This document shows positions 17,301-24,952 of a stretch of DNA of 57,591 bases, piece after piece. This stretch comes from DASYTH01 sp035762905 (GTDB taxonomy: Bacteria > Actinomycetota > Actinomycetes > Mycobacteriales > Pseudonocardiaceae), in NCBI RefSeq assembly GCF_035762905.1, contig NZ_DASUCC010000045.1, positions 1 through 57,591 on the forward strand. The letters run 5' to 3'. Both the position numbers and the translations under genes were made by a program. A model generated the notes under the pieces. That model searched no databases. It was given only the letters and a program-made list of their open reading frames with translations, and was not told the origin of the DNA. The stretch's first letter is position 1. The number at the start of each line of letters is the position of its first letter.

Positions 17301-19194
17301 GCGCTACTCGCCGGAAACCAGGGCCGCGGCGCAGCTCCTGTGGGCGTTCGGCGCGGACGAGGCGCGCCGGGAGGGCTGGCGGCGGCGGGCGGTCTCGCTT
17401 GGCCGGGCGCGCAGGGTGTTCGGACCCAGCCGGGCGATCGACGAACTGTGCGCCGAGTTGTCCGAGGCGGCCGGCGACCCGCTGGCCGGCGAGTACCTGT
17501 TCGAGGAGCTGTGCAGCGCCCCGCCCGGGTTCGTGACCAGCGCAGGCGCGCGGGCGCTCGTCGACCGGTTTTCCCGGGCGGTGGGCAGCCGGGCCGAGTT
17601 CGACGAGGACCTGCGCGCGCTGGCGGGTGACCTGCCGGCCCGCAGGCGGCTGGTCGAGGGCTGGTTCGAGGCGTTCCTCGGCAGCACCGGGGAGTCCGCG
17701 GCCGAGCTGGCCGAGGCGGTGGCCGTCGAGCTGTGCCCGGAGCTGCCCCGGTACGACTCGTCGGCGACCTTGACGTCCACTGTGGACGGTCTGCTCGGCG
17801 CCCATCCGCGGATCACCGGGCGGCGGCTCGAGCTGCGACTGGACGAGCTGCTCACCCGGATCCGGCGGTTCCGGGCCGAGGCCGTCCCCGGCTACCGGGC
17901 CTACCAGCGGCTGCGCAACGAGCTGATCGCGGCCGAGCGGAACCGGCTGCGGCTGGACGAGTTCGCGCCCAAGGTGATGAGCGCGTTCGTGCGCAACCGG
18001 TTGCTGGACGAGGTGTACCTGCCGCTGATCGGCGACAACCTGGCCAAACAGCTTGGCACCGTCGGGGAGGGCAAGCGCACCGACCAGATGGGCCTGTTGC
18101 TGCTCATCTCCCCGCCCGGCTACGGCAAGACCACGCTGATGGAGTACGTGGCCAACCGGCTCGGCCTGGTGTTCGTGAAGGTCAACGGGCCGGCCCTCGG
18201 GCACGCGGTGACCTCGCTCGACCCGGCCGAGGCGCCCAACGCCACCGCCCGGCGGGAGGTCGAGAAGATCTCCTTCGCGCTCGAGCTCGGCAACAACGCG
18301 CTGCTGTACCTGGACGACATCCAGCACACCTCGCCGGAGCTGCTGCAGAAGTTCATCTCGCTGTGCGATGCACAGCGCCGGATGGAGGGCGTGTGGAACG
18401 AGGTCACCCGGACCTACGACCTGCGCGGCAAGCGGTTCGCGGTGTGCATGGCCGGCAACCCCTACACCGAGTCCGGCAAACGGTTCCGGATCCCGGACAT
18501 GCTGGCCAACCGGGCCGACGTGTGGAACCTCGGCGACGTGCTGTCCGGCCGGGACGAGCTGTTCGCCCTGAGCTACATCGAGAACTCGTTGACCTCCAAC
18601 CAGATCCTCGCCCCACTGTCCACACGGGACCGATCGGACCTCGAACTGCTGGTGCGTCTGGCCAAGGGTGACGACTCGGTGCGCACCGACAAGCTGGCCC
18701 ACCCGTACAGCCCGGTCGAGCTGGACGCCATCCTCTCCGTGCTACGCAAGCTGCTGCGGGTGCAGCAAGTGGTGCTGGCCAACAACAAGGCCTACATCGC
18801 CTCCGCCGCCCAGTCCGACGCCTCCCGCACCGAGCCCCCGTTCCTGCTCCAGGGCTCCTACCGGAACATGAACAAGCTCGCCGAGCGGATCGTCCCGGTC
18901 ATGAACGACACCGAGCTCGACGCCGTGATCAGCGACCACTACCTCGGCGAGGCCCAAACCCTCACCTCCGGCGCCGAGGCGAACCTGCTCAAGCTCGCCG
19001 AACTGCGCGGCACCCTCACCCCCGCCCAGGCCGCCCGCTGGACCCAGGTCAAGGACGCCTACCTGCGCGAACGCGCGCTCGGCAGCGCCACCGACGACCC
19101 GATCACCCGAGCCGTCGGCGCCGTCGGCCTACTCGCCGACCGCGTCGCCGACGTCGAGACCGCCATCACACGCGCCGCCGACCAGCTCACCTGA
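14317..19194 (+). CDS. Giant AAA+ ATPase (1625 aa) coupled to flotillin
   Basis: A single 1625-residue protein. The N-terminal 450 residues (FGRAELRLVGHERIRTEHNC ... GYSLFDDGTMVVFRA) form a large, probably beta-rich domain like the DUF3686-type region databases label 'DNA repair ATPase'; that name is from memory. Residues about 480-900 are helical, with long Glu/Arg/Ala coiled-coil stretches. The AAA+ module is C-terminal: Walker A SPPGYGKTT (Lys1271), Walker B LLYLDDIQ (Asp1333-Asp1334) and a sensor-1-like CMAGNPYTESG. The start ATG follows the flotillin stop by 6 bases, so it is co-transcribed. 'DNA repair' is not supported here by any nuclease or helicase motif; a remodelling role at a flotillin-organised membrane site is my inference. 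The stop is 7 bases from that of the convergent regulator gene. Confidence 0.85.
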   Translation: MTEVVTAPAEPARLDAGTYEVLRSRLAEQAAELAARAETLNARRLEVFGRAELRLVGHERIRTEHNCVPRDIVSVGGLMLFGYNVFIGLKPETTVADVFSLHRFGRDGEAFRFDVSAAGDLPGLLGDAQFRRDFAELYRYYRQARLHHLRRVDGLLLAVFQTGPTIADIKVLRWRIGTDGNVSYVDNIGERDHVFPPSHDFEWTPTAREQHVLGRHPHISILDEVFVESIGGTLTIKVENNTETGEGIYSEPVDEPLQSLADADVQFAKVGPLILLRIRPYKETAWRHLVFNTRTRSVVRLDGIGQACQRLPEDQGLIFPGGYYLATGVSKTFDTDVTDLEFERVVRSANGEDVLYVFHARGEGRSLLLPYNVIRKEVGTPIPCHGYSLFDDGTMVVFRATSDEPTRVHPMQVWQTPFASDSHAAAAPVGTGPLDRVGNADLVRGISDCLSVARMIDEMAPSTAVFEGLIAACERVFDSYHWLGDAELGDLRTPLSAVRATAEQVLDEFENVEALTAQAAAAVAEAAEHNAALVRRVRGEAPKTADAWVSQLAELRRAQGRLVGLREQRYADLNRIDGLATELVAELTEAGGRAVRFLQGTDAFAGYHERLGRLIATAEQIATVAEAKPVADALTEQADGLQVVTEVVGSLDIGDATVRTTILERIGEVLGGLNRARATLDTRRRELLAVEGRAEFAAEFALFGQSVTGALAVADNPQRCDEQLANLLLRLENLESRFGDFDDFLARLADARTDVYEAFSARKQALLDERARRADRLVESADRILAGVHRRIAGIGSLDEVNTYFASDPMVAKVRGVAEELRGLGDAVRAEELLGRIKAARAEAGRALRDRLDLYTDGGETIRLGRHAFAVNTAPVELTMVPQDGRMSFAITGSDYRSPVGDQKFQRTERFWDQLLVSETPEVYRAEFLAASILLDAPSIEALHEAAVTEGGLLDVVRRAAESRYDEGYERGVHDHDAARILDALLRLHAGAGVLRYSPETRAAAQLLWAFGADEARREGWRRRAVSLGRARRVFGPSRAIDELCAELSEAAGDPLAGEYLFEELCSAPPGFVTSAGARALVDRFSRAVGSRAEFDEDLRALAGDLPARRRLVEGWFEAFLGSTGESAAELAEAVAVELCPELPRYDSSATLTSTVDGLLGAHPRITGRRLELRLDELLTRIRRFRAEAVPGYRAYQRLRNELIAAERNRLRLDEFAPKVMSAFVRNRLLDEVYLPLIGDNLAKQLGTVGEGKRTDQMGLLLLISPPGYGKTTLMEYVANRLGLVFVKVNGPALGHAVTSLDPAEAPNATARREVEKISFALELGNNALLYLDDIQHTSPELLQKFISLCDAQRRMEGVWNEVTRTYDLRGKRFAVCMAGNPYTESGKRFRIPDMLANRADVWNLGDVLSGRDELFALSYIENSLTSNQILAPLSTRDRSDLELLVRLAKGDDSVRTDKLAHPYSPVELDAILSVLRKLLRVQQVVLANNKAYIASAAQSDASRTEPPFLLQGSYRNMNKLAERIVPVMNDTELDAVISDHYLGEAQTLTSGAEANLLKLAELRGTLTPAQAARWTQVKDAYLRERALGSATDDPITRAVGAVGLLADRVADVETAITRAADQLT

Positions 19195-19201
19195 GGTGTC
19201 G

Positions 19202-20410
19202 TCACGACTCCGACCCGCGTGGAGCGAGGAGTCTGTTCACCCGCACCAGCGCGCCCTGGCCGTCGGTGCTGATCCCGGTGAGACCACCCCGTGCTGCCAC
19301 GCGAATCGCGCGCTGAATCTGATGCGGTAACCGGTGCGCCTCGGCGGCGGTCAGTGCCGTTCGCAGGGCCTCATCGGCGGCGTCGTGATCGCCGGCCGCA
19401 AGGTGGACCTCTCCGGCCGTGACCCGCTCGATGACGTGCCAAGCCGGGGCGCTCGGCATGGCGTCCGCGGGGGCGGTTTGCATGATCTGGGCCGGCGCAG
19501 CGGCGCGACCGGTGGACACAAGTCCACGCATGTGGATCTCGCGAACGGTGAAAGGGTGAGCCAGAATGCCGCCCCCGTCCCAGCCGTCGTGCACGTGCCG
19601 GTAACGCGCCATCGCGCTGTCGAACAGGTCTCGGTGGCCGAACTCTCCGGCGGCGCGAGCGAGGAACGCCAATGCGGTTGCGTGTCCCACTCGGTCGGCG
19701 GACAAGCCAACCGCCCGGCGCAGACGTGCGATAGCTGCTGGGATTCGGTTCGCTTTGCGGAGTTCGTTGCCGTGCATCCGAAGCGTGTGGGCCAGAAGCG
19801 GCGGATCATCGATGCGTTCGGCGATGATCAGCGCTTTTCCGGTCCATCGGGCCGCGGCGGCCAAGCGTTCCTCTGGCAGAACGGCACCCAGCGACACGCC
19901 AAGCGCCAGCCGTGCCCGTCCGAGTAGGACCAGGGTGTGCCGCTCGATGTCTCCGTTCGCTGCGCGTGCTTCCAGCCGAGCGGTCAGTGGCCACAGCTCG
20001 TTCACAGCTTCCACCGCCCGGCCGGCCTGCCGGGCGATCTCGGCCAGGCGGATCGTGGAGTCTCCGAACTGAACCATGGCGGCGAAATCCGCGTCCCCCA
20101 CGTCGGTCACGCCGAATATGTGCACGGGCAGGCAAAGTGTGCGCGCGATGTGCCGGCGGGTGCCGATGTCGTTGATCGATCGGCGTCCGGTTTCCATCAT
20201 GGACACGTACGTCTTGTCATAGCCCAGGAGATCCGCAAGGTGCTGCTGACTGAAACCGTTGAGACGGCGGTAGGTGCGTAGGATCGTGCCCAGGTCACGG
20301 CTGGCCAGTGCAGCGGAGGCTTCCCGGGCGGACCACATCCACGCCGCCGGAATGAGACTGCGAGTGGGCACAACCGGTGCGGAAGGGTCGGGGTAATGTT
20401 CGCCGTGCAT
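19202..20410 (-). CDS. XRE-family regulator with TPR-like C-terminal region
   Basis: Transcriptional regulator of 402 residues. The helix-turn-helix lies at about residues 40-75 (TYRRLNGFSQQHLADLLGYDKTYVSMMETGRR). Residues 110-390 are alpha-helical pairs with TPR character (AGRAVEAVNELW, HTLRMHGNELRKANR, RVTAGEVHLAAGDHDAADEAL). Such actinobacterial XRE-TPR proteins usually sense a small ligand or peptide. It is the second gene of a minus-strand operon, 10 bases after the NUDIX stop, and it ends 7 bases from the stop of the giant ATPase gene. GC content is lower than in the flanking operons, suggesting acquisition. The target is probably the divergent NUDIX/oxygenase promoter at 20850-21013, which is inferred from position only. 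Confidence 0.82.
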   Translation of the reverse strand: MHGEHYPDPSAPVVPTRSLIPAAWMWSAREASAALASRDLGTILRTYRRLNGFSQQHLADLLGYDKTYVSMMETGRRSINDIGTRRHIARTLCLPVHIFGVTDVGDADFAAMVQFGDSTIRLAEIARQAGRAVEAVNELWPLTARLEARAANGDIERHTLVLLGRARLALGVSLGAVLPEERLAAAARWTGKALIIAERIDDPPLLAHTLRMHGNELRKANRIPAAIARLRRAVGLSADRVGHATALAFLARAAGEFGHRDLFDSAMARYRHVHDGWDGGGILAHPFTVREIHMRGLVSTGRAAAPAQIMQTAPADAMPSAPAWHVIERVTAGEVHLAAGDHDAADEALRTALTAAEAHRLPHQIQRAIRVAARGGLTGISTDGQGALVRVNRLLAPRGSES

Positions 20411-20420
20411 CGCTTATCCG

Positions 20421-20849
20421 TCAGTCCTGAGTGTTCTCACGTAGCTTGGCGTACCAGGTGGCGATCGACCGTTTGTAGCCGTCTGGCATAACCAGGGTGG
20501 ACACTTCGTGCTCGTGGAAAAGGCCGATTTCCTTGTGTTCATCGGAAAGTACTGGTTGAGTTTGGCTGATGGGATAGCACCCGTACGTCACGATGAACAC
20601 GTACTTCTTGGCGGCATTAATGTAGTACATCCAAGTGTCGAGAATATGTCCGGCCTTGACTTTCCATCGCGTTTCTTCGTAGATCTCTCTGGTGACACAT
20701 TCCTCTGGCGTCTCGCCAATCTCGATTCGGCCGCCGGGCAGCTCCCACTCCTCCCGTTCATTGCGAAGCAGGAGCACTTTGCCGCTTTGTATCGCGACTC
20801 CCTTGATCGAGATCGCGAACGCTTGCGGCCGGTGGCTGCCCTGTTCCAC
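20421..20849 (-). CDS. NUDIX hydrolase
   Basis: NUDIX pyrophosphohydrolase of 142 residues. The complete Nudix box GGRIEIGETPEECVTREIYEET is present (Gly-x5-Glu-x7-Arg-Glu-x2-Glu-Glu), which binds the catalytic Mg ions. GTG at 20849 is favoured because GGAGG sits 8 bases upstream; an in-frame TTG at 20867 lies before that ribosome site. The C-terminal part (DTWMYYINAAKKYVFIVTYGCYP) contains several aromatic residues, giving no clear substrate. Base composition is close to balanced GC, unlike the neighbouring operons, so it is probably horizontally acquired. It forms an operon with the XRE regulator and is divergent from the oxygenase gene, an arrangement suggesting that the three act together on one metabolite or nucleotide. 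Confidence 0.9.
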   Translation of the reverse strand: MEQGSHRPQAFAISIKGVAIQSGKVLLLRNEREEWELPGGRIEIGETPEECVTREIYEETRWKVKAGHILDTWMYYINAAKKYVFIVTYGCYPISQTQPVLSDEHKEIGLFHEHEVSTLVMPDGYKRSIATWYAKLRENTQD

Positions 20850-21013
20850 GCGGAGTCCTCCTGCCAAGAGGTCGTAGGTGCTCTACCAGCAACGTAGCGC
20901 AATCCGTTAGCGAACCGGTGGGCCAGCGGGTTGACAGTTCGTCACTGGACACGGGGCTTGACCTGGCCTTTTCCTTGTCGTGCCTGTGCTGGACCGTTGT
21001 GGAGGTCAGAGGG

Positions 21014-22012
21014 ATGTCCGGTTTGTGGACCTGGTACCGCGTCAGCAGTGAAGCCGAGGATCCGTGGTCAGGGCTTGTCCCTGCGTTGGCCAAGCACGGG
21101 CTTGTCCTGCTCGATAGAGTGAGAGGTCCAGATGACCTACTCCGGCTCGCGAGCTCGATCGCCACAGTTGTGCCGCACCGCGACAGCGACTCGTCCGGGC
21201 TCACCACGATTGCAGATGTTGGCGGGCGTGTCCGGAGCGGCTTCGCCGGATTCAGCGCATGTGCGCTCAATCCACACACGGACCGATCAGGTACGGTCGA
21301 TCCGCCGATTCTGTTGATGATGGTCTGTGGACAAACCGCAAGCAGCGGTGGCGAATGCGTCGTTATCGACGGCAAAGCGGTCTATGAAGACTTGGCGGGG
21401 TCCAATCCTGAATCGCTCACCGCACTGAGTGCTCCCCGATCAGTCCTGTTCGGCGGCGCGGCCGGGCACCTTGGCTCGATCTTCACAAGAATGACGAATC
21501 GGTTCACCATTCGCCTACGGCTCGATGAGCTTGTCCAATTTTCGCCGGACGTCACCCGGCAGTTGCCTGCTCTTCGTGCGGCGATAGATCGACACGCCCA
21601 AACGTTCAGCCTCGATGCCGGCCAAGGATATATCCTCGACAATTACCGTTGGCTGCACGGGCGTCGTGCATTTACCGGCCAGCGTGTGATGTACCGCGTC
21701 ACCGGCAACCCCTTGCCGCATCTGGGAATTACACCCGGATTCGAGCCGACGCCAGCACCAACCCTGGAGCTGCAACCCGCGGGTGACCAGCGCAGCCACA
21801 TCACCTGGCTGTTGTCACCCTGGGACCACCTCGTCCATGCCTTCCCGGACGAGAAGATCGGCGACGTTGTCGCCGAAGCGCTGTGCGAGCACAGCGCCAC
21901 AGCCCACAGACTCTCCGACGATGAGGGTGGGCGAAAGTGCCTCGCCTGCCTGCTCCTGCATGGTGACGAACTTGCCGGACCGCAGGGTGAGATGAACCGG
22001 TGGAGCAGGTGA
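21014..22012 (+). CDS. TauD/TfdA-like Fe(II)/2-oxoglutarate-dependent oxygenase
   Basis: Predicted non-heme iron oxygenase of 332 residues. Iron ligands: His88 and Asp90 in NPHTDRSG, and distal His215 in RWLHGRR, with nearby Arg residues for 2-oxoglutarate. Clavaminate-synthase-like wording (GGECVVIDGKAVYEDL, AGQGYILDNYRWLHGRRAF) supports the TauD/TfdA branch. ATG 21014 is set by GGAGG at 21001-21005; upstream residues to 20918 are unlikely. The last about 60 residues (HAFPDEKIGDVVAEALCEHS onward) extend beyond the core fold. The substrate is unknown. It is divergent from NUDIX-XRE, with 164 bases between starts that contain TTGACA at 20931-20936 but no convincing -10. GC is below that of the flanking operons. 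Confidence 0.85.
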   Translation: MSGLWTWYRVSSEAEDPWSGLVPALAKHGLVLLDRVRGPDDLLRLASSIATVVPHRDSDSSGLTTIADVGGRVRSGFAGFSACALNPHTDRSGTVDPPILLMMVCGQTASSGGECVVIDGKAVYEDLAGSNPESLTALSAPRSVLFGGAAGHLGSIFTRMTNRFTIRLRLDELVQFSPDVTRQLPALRAAIDRHAQTFSLDAGQGYILDNYRWLHGRRAFTGQRVMYRVTGNPLPHLGITPGFEPTPAPTLELQPAGDQRSHITWLLSPWDHLVHAFPDEKIGDVVAEALCEHSATAHRLSDDEGGRKCLACLLLHGDELAGPQGEMNRWSR

Positions 22013-22061
22013 GTCGCCCTGTCCCGATCGTCCGAAGGCCCCGACGTGAGGTGCCGGACGT

Positions 22062-22179
22062 GTTCGGTGCACGGTTGTGGGCGGGCCGCGGCCCGGATGT
22101 GTGCACTGAGCACCTGTCCACAACCGTGCCGCGGAACGCCGGGCCCAGCTCTGCCAGGGTGACCGACCCGGCGTTCCGC
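22062..22179. repeat. Two consecutive strong inverted repeats in noncoding DNA
   Basis: Stem 1 is a perfect 12-bp pairing (arms 22069-22080 GCACGGTTGTGG and 22118-22129), extended by GTTC/GAAC at 22062-22065/22134-22137. Its 37-base loop holds a 12-base palindrome GGGCCGCGGCCC (22083-22094) and a small GTGC/GCAC hairpin, giving a three-way-junction shape. Stem 2 is a perfect 13-bp pairing (arms 22131-22143 and 22167-22179, arm GCGGAACGCCGGG) and starts one base after stem 1. Stem 2 overlaps the stem 1 extension, so the two may exchange. No coding sequence is credible here. Confidence 0.85.
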
Positions 22180-22241
22180 CGCCGCCGGGGACGTCTGCCA
22201 AGTGGCGAGTCGGGCACCGGGGACGCGCGGTCGAGCTGCTC

Positions 22242-22352
22242 GTCGGCCGGATCCCGGTGTGGAGCCGGCGTCATCCGTGGCGCCGACCGGCCCGACAGAA
22301 TCAGCGGACCTGTCGATTCGCTGTCTTCCGGCCGGTGACTCGCCGGCCTGAA
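22242..22352. repeat. Two further hairpins in the 22013-22440 gap
   Basis: Hairpin 3: GTCGGCCGG (22242-22250) pairs with 22287-22296 with one bulged base. Hairpin 4: TTC-GGCCGG (22326-22335) pairs with CCGGCC-GAA (22343-22352) with one mismatch and a 7-base loop. With the two upstream stems they make this 428-base gap, between the oxygenase and the alcohol dehydrogenase, unusually palindromic. Confidence 0.7.
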
Positions 22353-22382
22353 CCGGGGACTCACCTGCTGAAACTGGCTACT

Positions 22383-22403
22383 GGTGGGGGGTGGGGGTGG
22401 GGG
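22383..22403 (+). other. G-run tract upstream of the alcohol dehydrogenase
   Basis: Runs of 2, 6, 5 and 5 G separated by single T bases lie 38 bases before the ATG at 22441. This could form a G-quadruplex on the coding strand, but only three runs reach three or more G. It ends the structured gap 22013-22440, in which no gene is seen. Confidence 0.5.
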
Positions 22404-22440
22404 TGCCGGCCAGGCATCATGGGGGCAGGAGGTGATGATC

Positions 22441-23475
22441 ATGCGGGCGGCGCGGTGGCACGGGGCGTTGGACGTGCGGGTTGAGGACGTGCCACGGCCG
22501 AGACCGGGACCCGGTGAGGTGTTGATCCGGGTGGATCGGGCGGGTATCTGTGGCACCGACATCGAGGAGTACACGCGGGGACCGGTGAACATTCCGGTTG
22601 GGTGGCCGCATCCGACCTCGGGGCGGCAGGCGCCGCTGACCATGGGGCACGAGATGGTGGGCACCGTGGTGGAGTGCGGGCCGGGGGTGAGCGGGCTTGG
22701 CGGGCGGGTGGTGCCCAACATTCTGGTCGGGTGCGGGCAGTGCTGGGCCTGCCTGCGCAGCGAGAAGGTGTTGTGCCCGAAGGTCGGCGTGCGCGGGCTG
22801 ACGCATGACGGCGGGTTCGCCGAGTACGTGGTGTCCGAGGCGCACGGGTGTGTGCCGGTGCCGGCGCACATCGATCCCGACGTGGCGGTGTTCGCCGAGC
22901 CGTTGGCCGTTGCGGTGCGGGCGATGGCGAAGGTGACCGGTGAGTTCGGGGTCGCGGCGGTGATCGGGGCCGGGGTGATCGGCCAGCTCATGGTGCAGCT
23001 CGCGCGCAGCTCCGGTGCGGCGGTGCTCGCCGTGGATCCGGTGCGCAGGCGGCGCGAGCTGGCGGCCCGGTTCGGGGCCATCACGTGTGCTCCCGAGGAC
23101 GCGGTCGAGCGGGTGGCCGCGCTGACCGGCGGGCGCGGCGCGGACCTGGTGGTCGAGTGCGCGGGGGTGCCGGGCGGGGTGGGCTCGGCGATCGAGCTGT
23201 CCCGGTCCGGCTCGACGATCGTGCTGGTCGGGGTGCACGGCGGGGCGGAGATGGTTCCGTTGCTGCCACTGGTGCTCGAGGAGCGGCGGCTGGTCGGCAG
23301 CGCCGGGCACCTGGCCACCGACATGGCCGCCGCCGTGGCGCTGCTGGCCGGCGACGGGGTGGACGTCGGCCCGTTGCGGTCGGCCGTGGTGCCGCTGCGG
23401 GACGTCGTCGGGCACGGCTTCGAGCGGCTGCGCACCGACCGGGATGCGTTGAAGATCCTGGTCGACCCGGCGTAG
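22441..23475 (+). CDS. Zinc-dependent alcohol dehydrogenase (2,3-butanediol dehydrogenase-like)
   Basis: Medium-chain dehydrogenase of 344 residues. Catalytic-zinc residues are visible as GICGTDIEEY and TMGHEMVG. The structural-zinc loop CGQCWACLRSEKVLC has all four Cys, and the cofactor-binding Rossmann motif is GAGVIGQL. The insert GPVNIPVGWPHPTSGRQAP before the GHE motif is typical of butanediol/sorbitol-type enzymes, so it probably oxidises or reduces a vicinal diol or polyol with NAD(H). AGGAGG at 22427-22432 points to the ATG at 22441 rather than the earlier ATG 22435. The next gene is only 48 bases downstream but may have its own promoter. No pathway is evident locally. Confidence 0.88.
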   Translation: MRAARWHGALDVRVEDVPRPRPGPGEVLIRVDRAGICGTDIEEYTRGPVNIPVGWPHPTSGRQAPLTMGHEMVGTVVECGPGVSGLGGRVVPNILVGCGQCWACLRSEKVLCPKVGVRGLTHDGGFAEYVVSEAHGCVPVPAHIDPDVAVFAEPLAVAVRAMAKVTGEFGVAAVIGAGVIGQLMVQLARSSGAAVLAVDPVRRRRELAARFGAITCAPEDAVERVAALTGGRGADLVVECAGVPGGVGSAIELSRSGSTIVLVGVHGGAEMVPLLPLVLEERRLVGSAGHLATDMAAAVALLAGDGVDVGPLRSAVVPLRDVVGHGFERLRTDRDALKILVDPA

Positions 23476-23481
23476 CTGCGG

Positions 23482-23487
23482 TATAAA
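23482..23487 (+). promoter_or_regulatory. Candidate -10 for the PaaK-like gene
   Basis: TATAAA, rare in this GC-rich sequence, lies in the 48-base gap before the ATG at 23524. No good -35 occurs at 16-18 bases; TTGAAG at 23449-23454 is too far. Confidence 0.35.
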
Positions 23488-23523
23488 GGGCGCCGTCCGG
23501 AAACCGTCACTGGTGGTGAGTGG

Positions 23524-24774
23524 ATGACAACCCTGCAGTCAACCCCGAACGCGCTGGACGCCGCAGCACTGCGCGCCATGCTGGAGCGGGTCACGGCCGG
23601 ATCCGGCTACCTGCGCGACAAGCTCGCCGCGGCCGGAGTGCGGCCGGAGCAGATCTCCAGCCCCGAGGACCTGACCCGGCTTCCGTTCACCACCAAGCAG
23701 GAGCTGCGCGAGACACCGTTGCTGGACTACGCCGCGGTGCCGGCAAGGGACATCGTGCGCATCCACTCCTCGTCCGGAACCACCGGCCGCCGCACGATCT
23801 GCGGCTACACCGCCAAGGACGTGGCCGACTGGACCGAGATGTTCGCCCGCTGCCTGACCTACGCCGGCCTGACCGACGAGGACCGGGTCCAGCTCGCGGT
23901 GGGCTACGGGTTGTGGACCGCGGGCGTCGGGTTCCAGGCCGCCGTCGAGCGGATCGGGGCGATGACCATCCCCGCCGGGCCGGGCAACACCGAGATGCAG
24001 CTGGAGATGATGCGCGAGCTCGGCACCACCGTGCTGTGCGCGACCTCGTCGTTCGCGCTGCTGGTGGCCGAACTGGTGGACGCCCGCAACCTGCGCTCCG
24101 AGCTGGCGCTGCGGGTGGCGATCACCGGCTCGGAGCGGTGGGGCGAGGCGACCAGGCGGCGGATCGAGTCGCTGCTCGGCGTGCGCAGCTATGACCTGTA
24201 CGGCCTGACCGAGCTGTGGGGCCCGGGCACCGGGGTGGAGTGCGAGCGGCGCGACGGAATCCACGTCTGGAGCGACCACTTCCACTCGGAGATCGTCAAC
24301 CCGGACACCCTCGGGCCGGTCGCGCCGGGCGAGGTGGGCGAGCTGGTGGTGACCACCGTGAACAAGGAGGCCACCCCGCTGATCCGGTACCGCACAAGGG
24401 ATCTGACCTACCTGTACCCGGACCCGTGCCCGTGCGGCAGCCCGTACCCTCGGATCGGCCGGATCCAGGGCCGGTCCGACGACCAGATCAAGGTGCGCGG
24501 CGTGATCTTCCTGCCGATGCAGGTGGACACCGTGCTCGGCGAGATCGACGACGCCGGCCCCGAGTTCCAGGCACACGTCAGCCGGGACGACGCCGGCCGG
24601 GACACGCTCACCATCAAGATCGAGGCCGACGAACGCCCCGGCCTGACCGAGGACCTCACCCGACGGCTGCACCACAAGATCGGCCTGCGGGTCGACGTGG
24701 AGCTGGTCGCCCCGGGCTCCCTGCCGCGCAGCGAGCGCAAGACCCAGCGCGTGTTCGACCACCGCGAACTCTGA
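23524..24774 (+). CDS. PaaK-like phenylacetate-CoA ligase family AMP-forming enzyme
   Basis: Adenylate-forming ligase of 416 residues, the length and layout of phenylacetate-CoA ligase. The N terminus LPFTTKQELRE is typical of PaaK. The ATP-binding loop is SSSGTTGRRTICGYT, the adenine motif YGLTELWGPG, and RYRTRDLTYL plus GRSDDQIKVRG are the later conserved motifs. The C-terminal AMP-binding-C domain ends GSLPRSERKTQRVFD. It activates an aryl or other carboxylic acid to its CoA thioester; the exact acid is unknown. No phenylacetate catabolic genes lie nearby. It is not an NRPS adenylation domain, since it lacks the A3-A10 wording seen at 35757 onward, so it is a weak candidate for loading the A-less NRPS module. 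Confidence 0.88.
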   Translation: MTTLQSTPNALDAAALRAMLERVTAGSGYLRDKLAAAGVRPEQISSPEDLTRLPFTTKQELRETPLLDYAAVPARDIVRIHSSSGTTGRRTICGYTAKDVADWTEMFARCLTYAGLTDEDRVQLAVGYGLWTAGVGFQAAVERIGAMTIPAGPGNTEMQLEMMRELGTTVLCATSSFALLVAELVDARNLRSELALRVAITGSERWGEATRRRIESLLGVRSYDLYGLTELWGPGTGVECERRDGIHVWSDHFHSEIVNPDTLGPVAPGEVGELVVTTVNKEATPLIRYRTRDLTYLYPDPCPCGSPYPRIGRIQGRSDDQIKVRGVIFLPMQVDTVLGEIDDAGPEFQAHVSRDDAGRDTLTIKIEADERPGLTEDLTRRLHHKIGLRVDVELVAPGSLPRSERKTQRVFDHREL

Positions 24775-24820
24775 CGTCCCGCACAACCGGACCCGCACAA
24801 CTACTGTGCCGACGGCTACG

Positions 24821-24952
24821 GTGTGGGGCAAGGCGTACCGCAACGGGACATTCCTTGGCGAGCGGTACAACAGCAACGGGCTGGCCGGAGCACCGCTGAT
24901 CTACGATCCGTACCCGGTGGCGGCGGGACGAACATCGTGGCCGGCAACATGA
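24821..24952 (+). pseudogene. Possible gene remnant (43 codons)
   Basis: From a GTG, this frame reads VWGKAYRNGTFLGERYNSNG then LAGAPLIYDPYPVAAG and stops. The balanced, protein-like composition differs from the Arg/Pro-rich noise of shadow frames. A shift into another frame continues GGTNIVAGNMINAAS. It could be the leftover of a decayed secreted protein gene. I recognise no family and confidence is low. Confidence 0.25.

Noticed and set aside
22000..22338. 112-codon frame in the hairpin-rich gap
   Set aside because: Arg/Pro/Ser-rich noise, no ribosome site, and it runs through four inverted repeats.
23524..24774. PaaK-like ligase as the missing adenylation domain of NRPS module 2
   Set aside because: It has CoA-ligase wording, lies 10 kb away behind other operons and lacks a carrier domain or NRPS-type A motifs.
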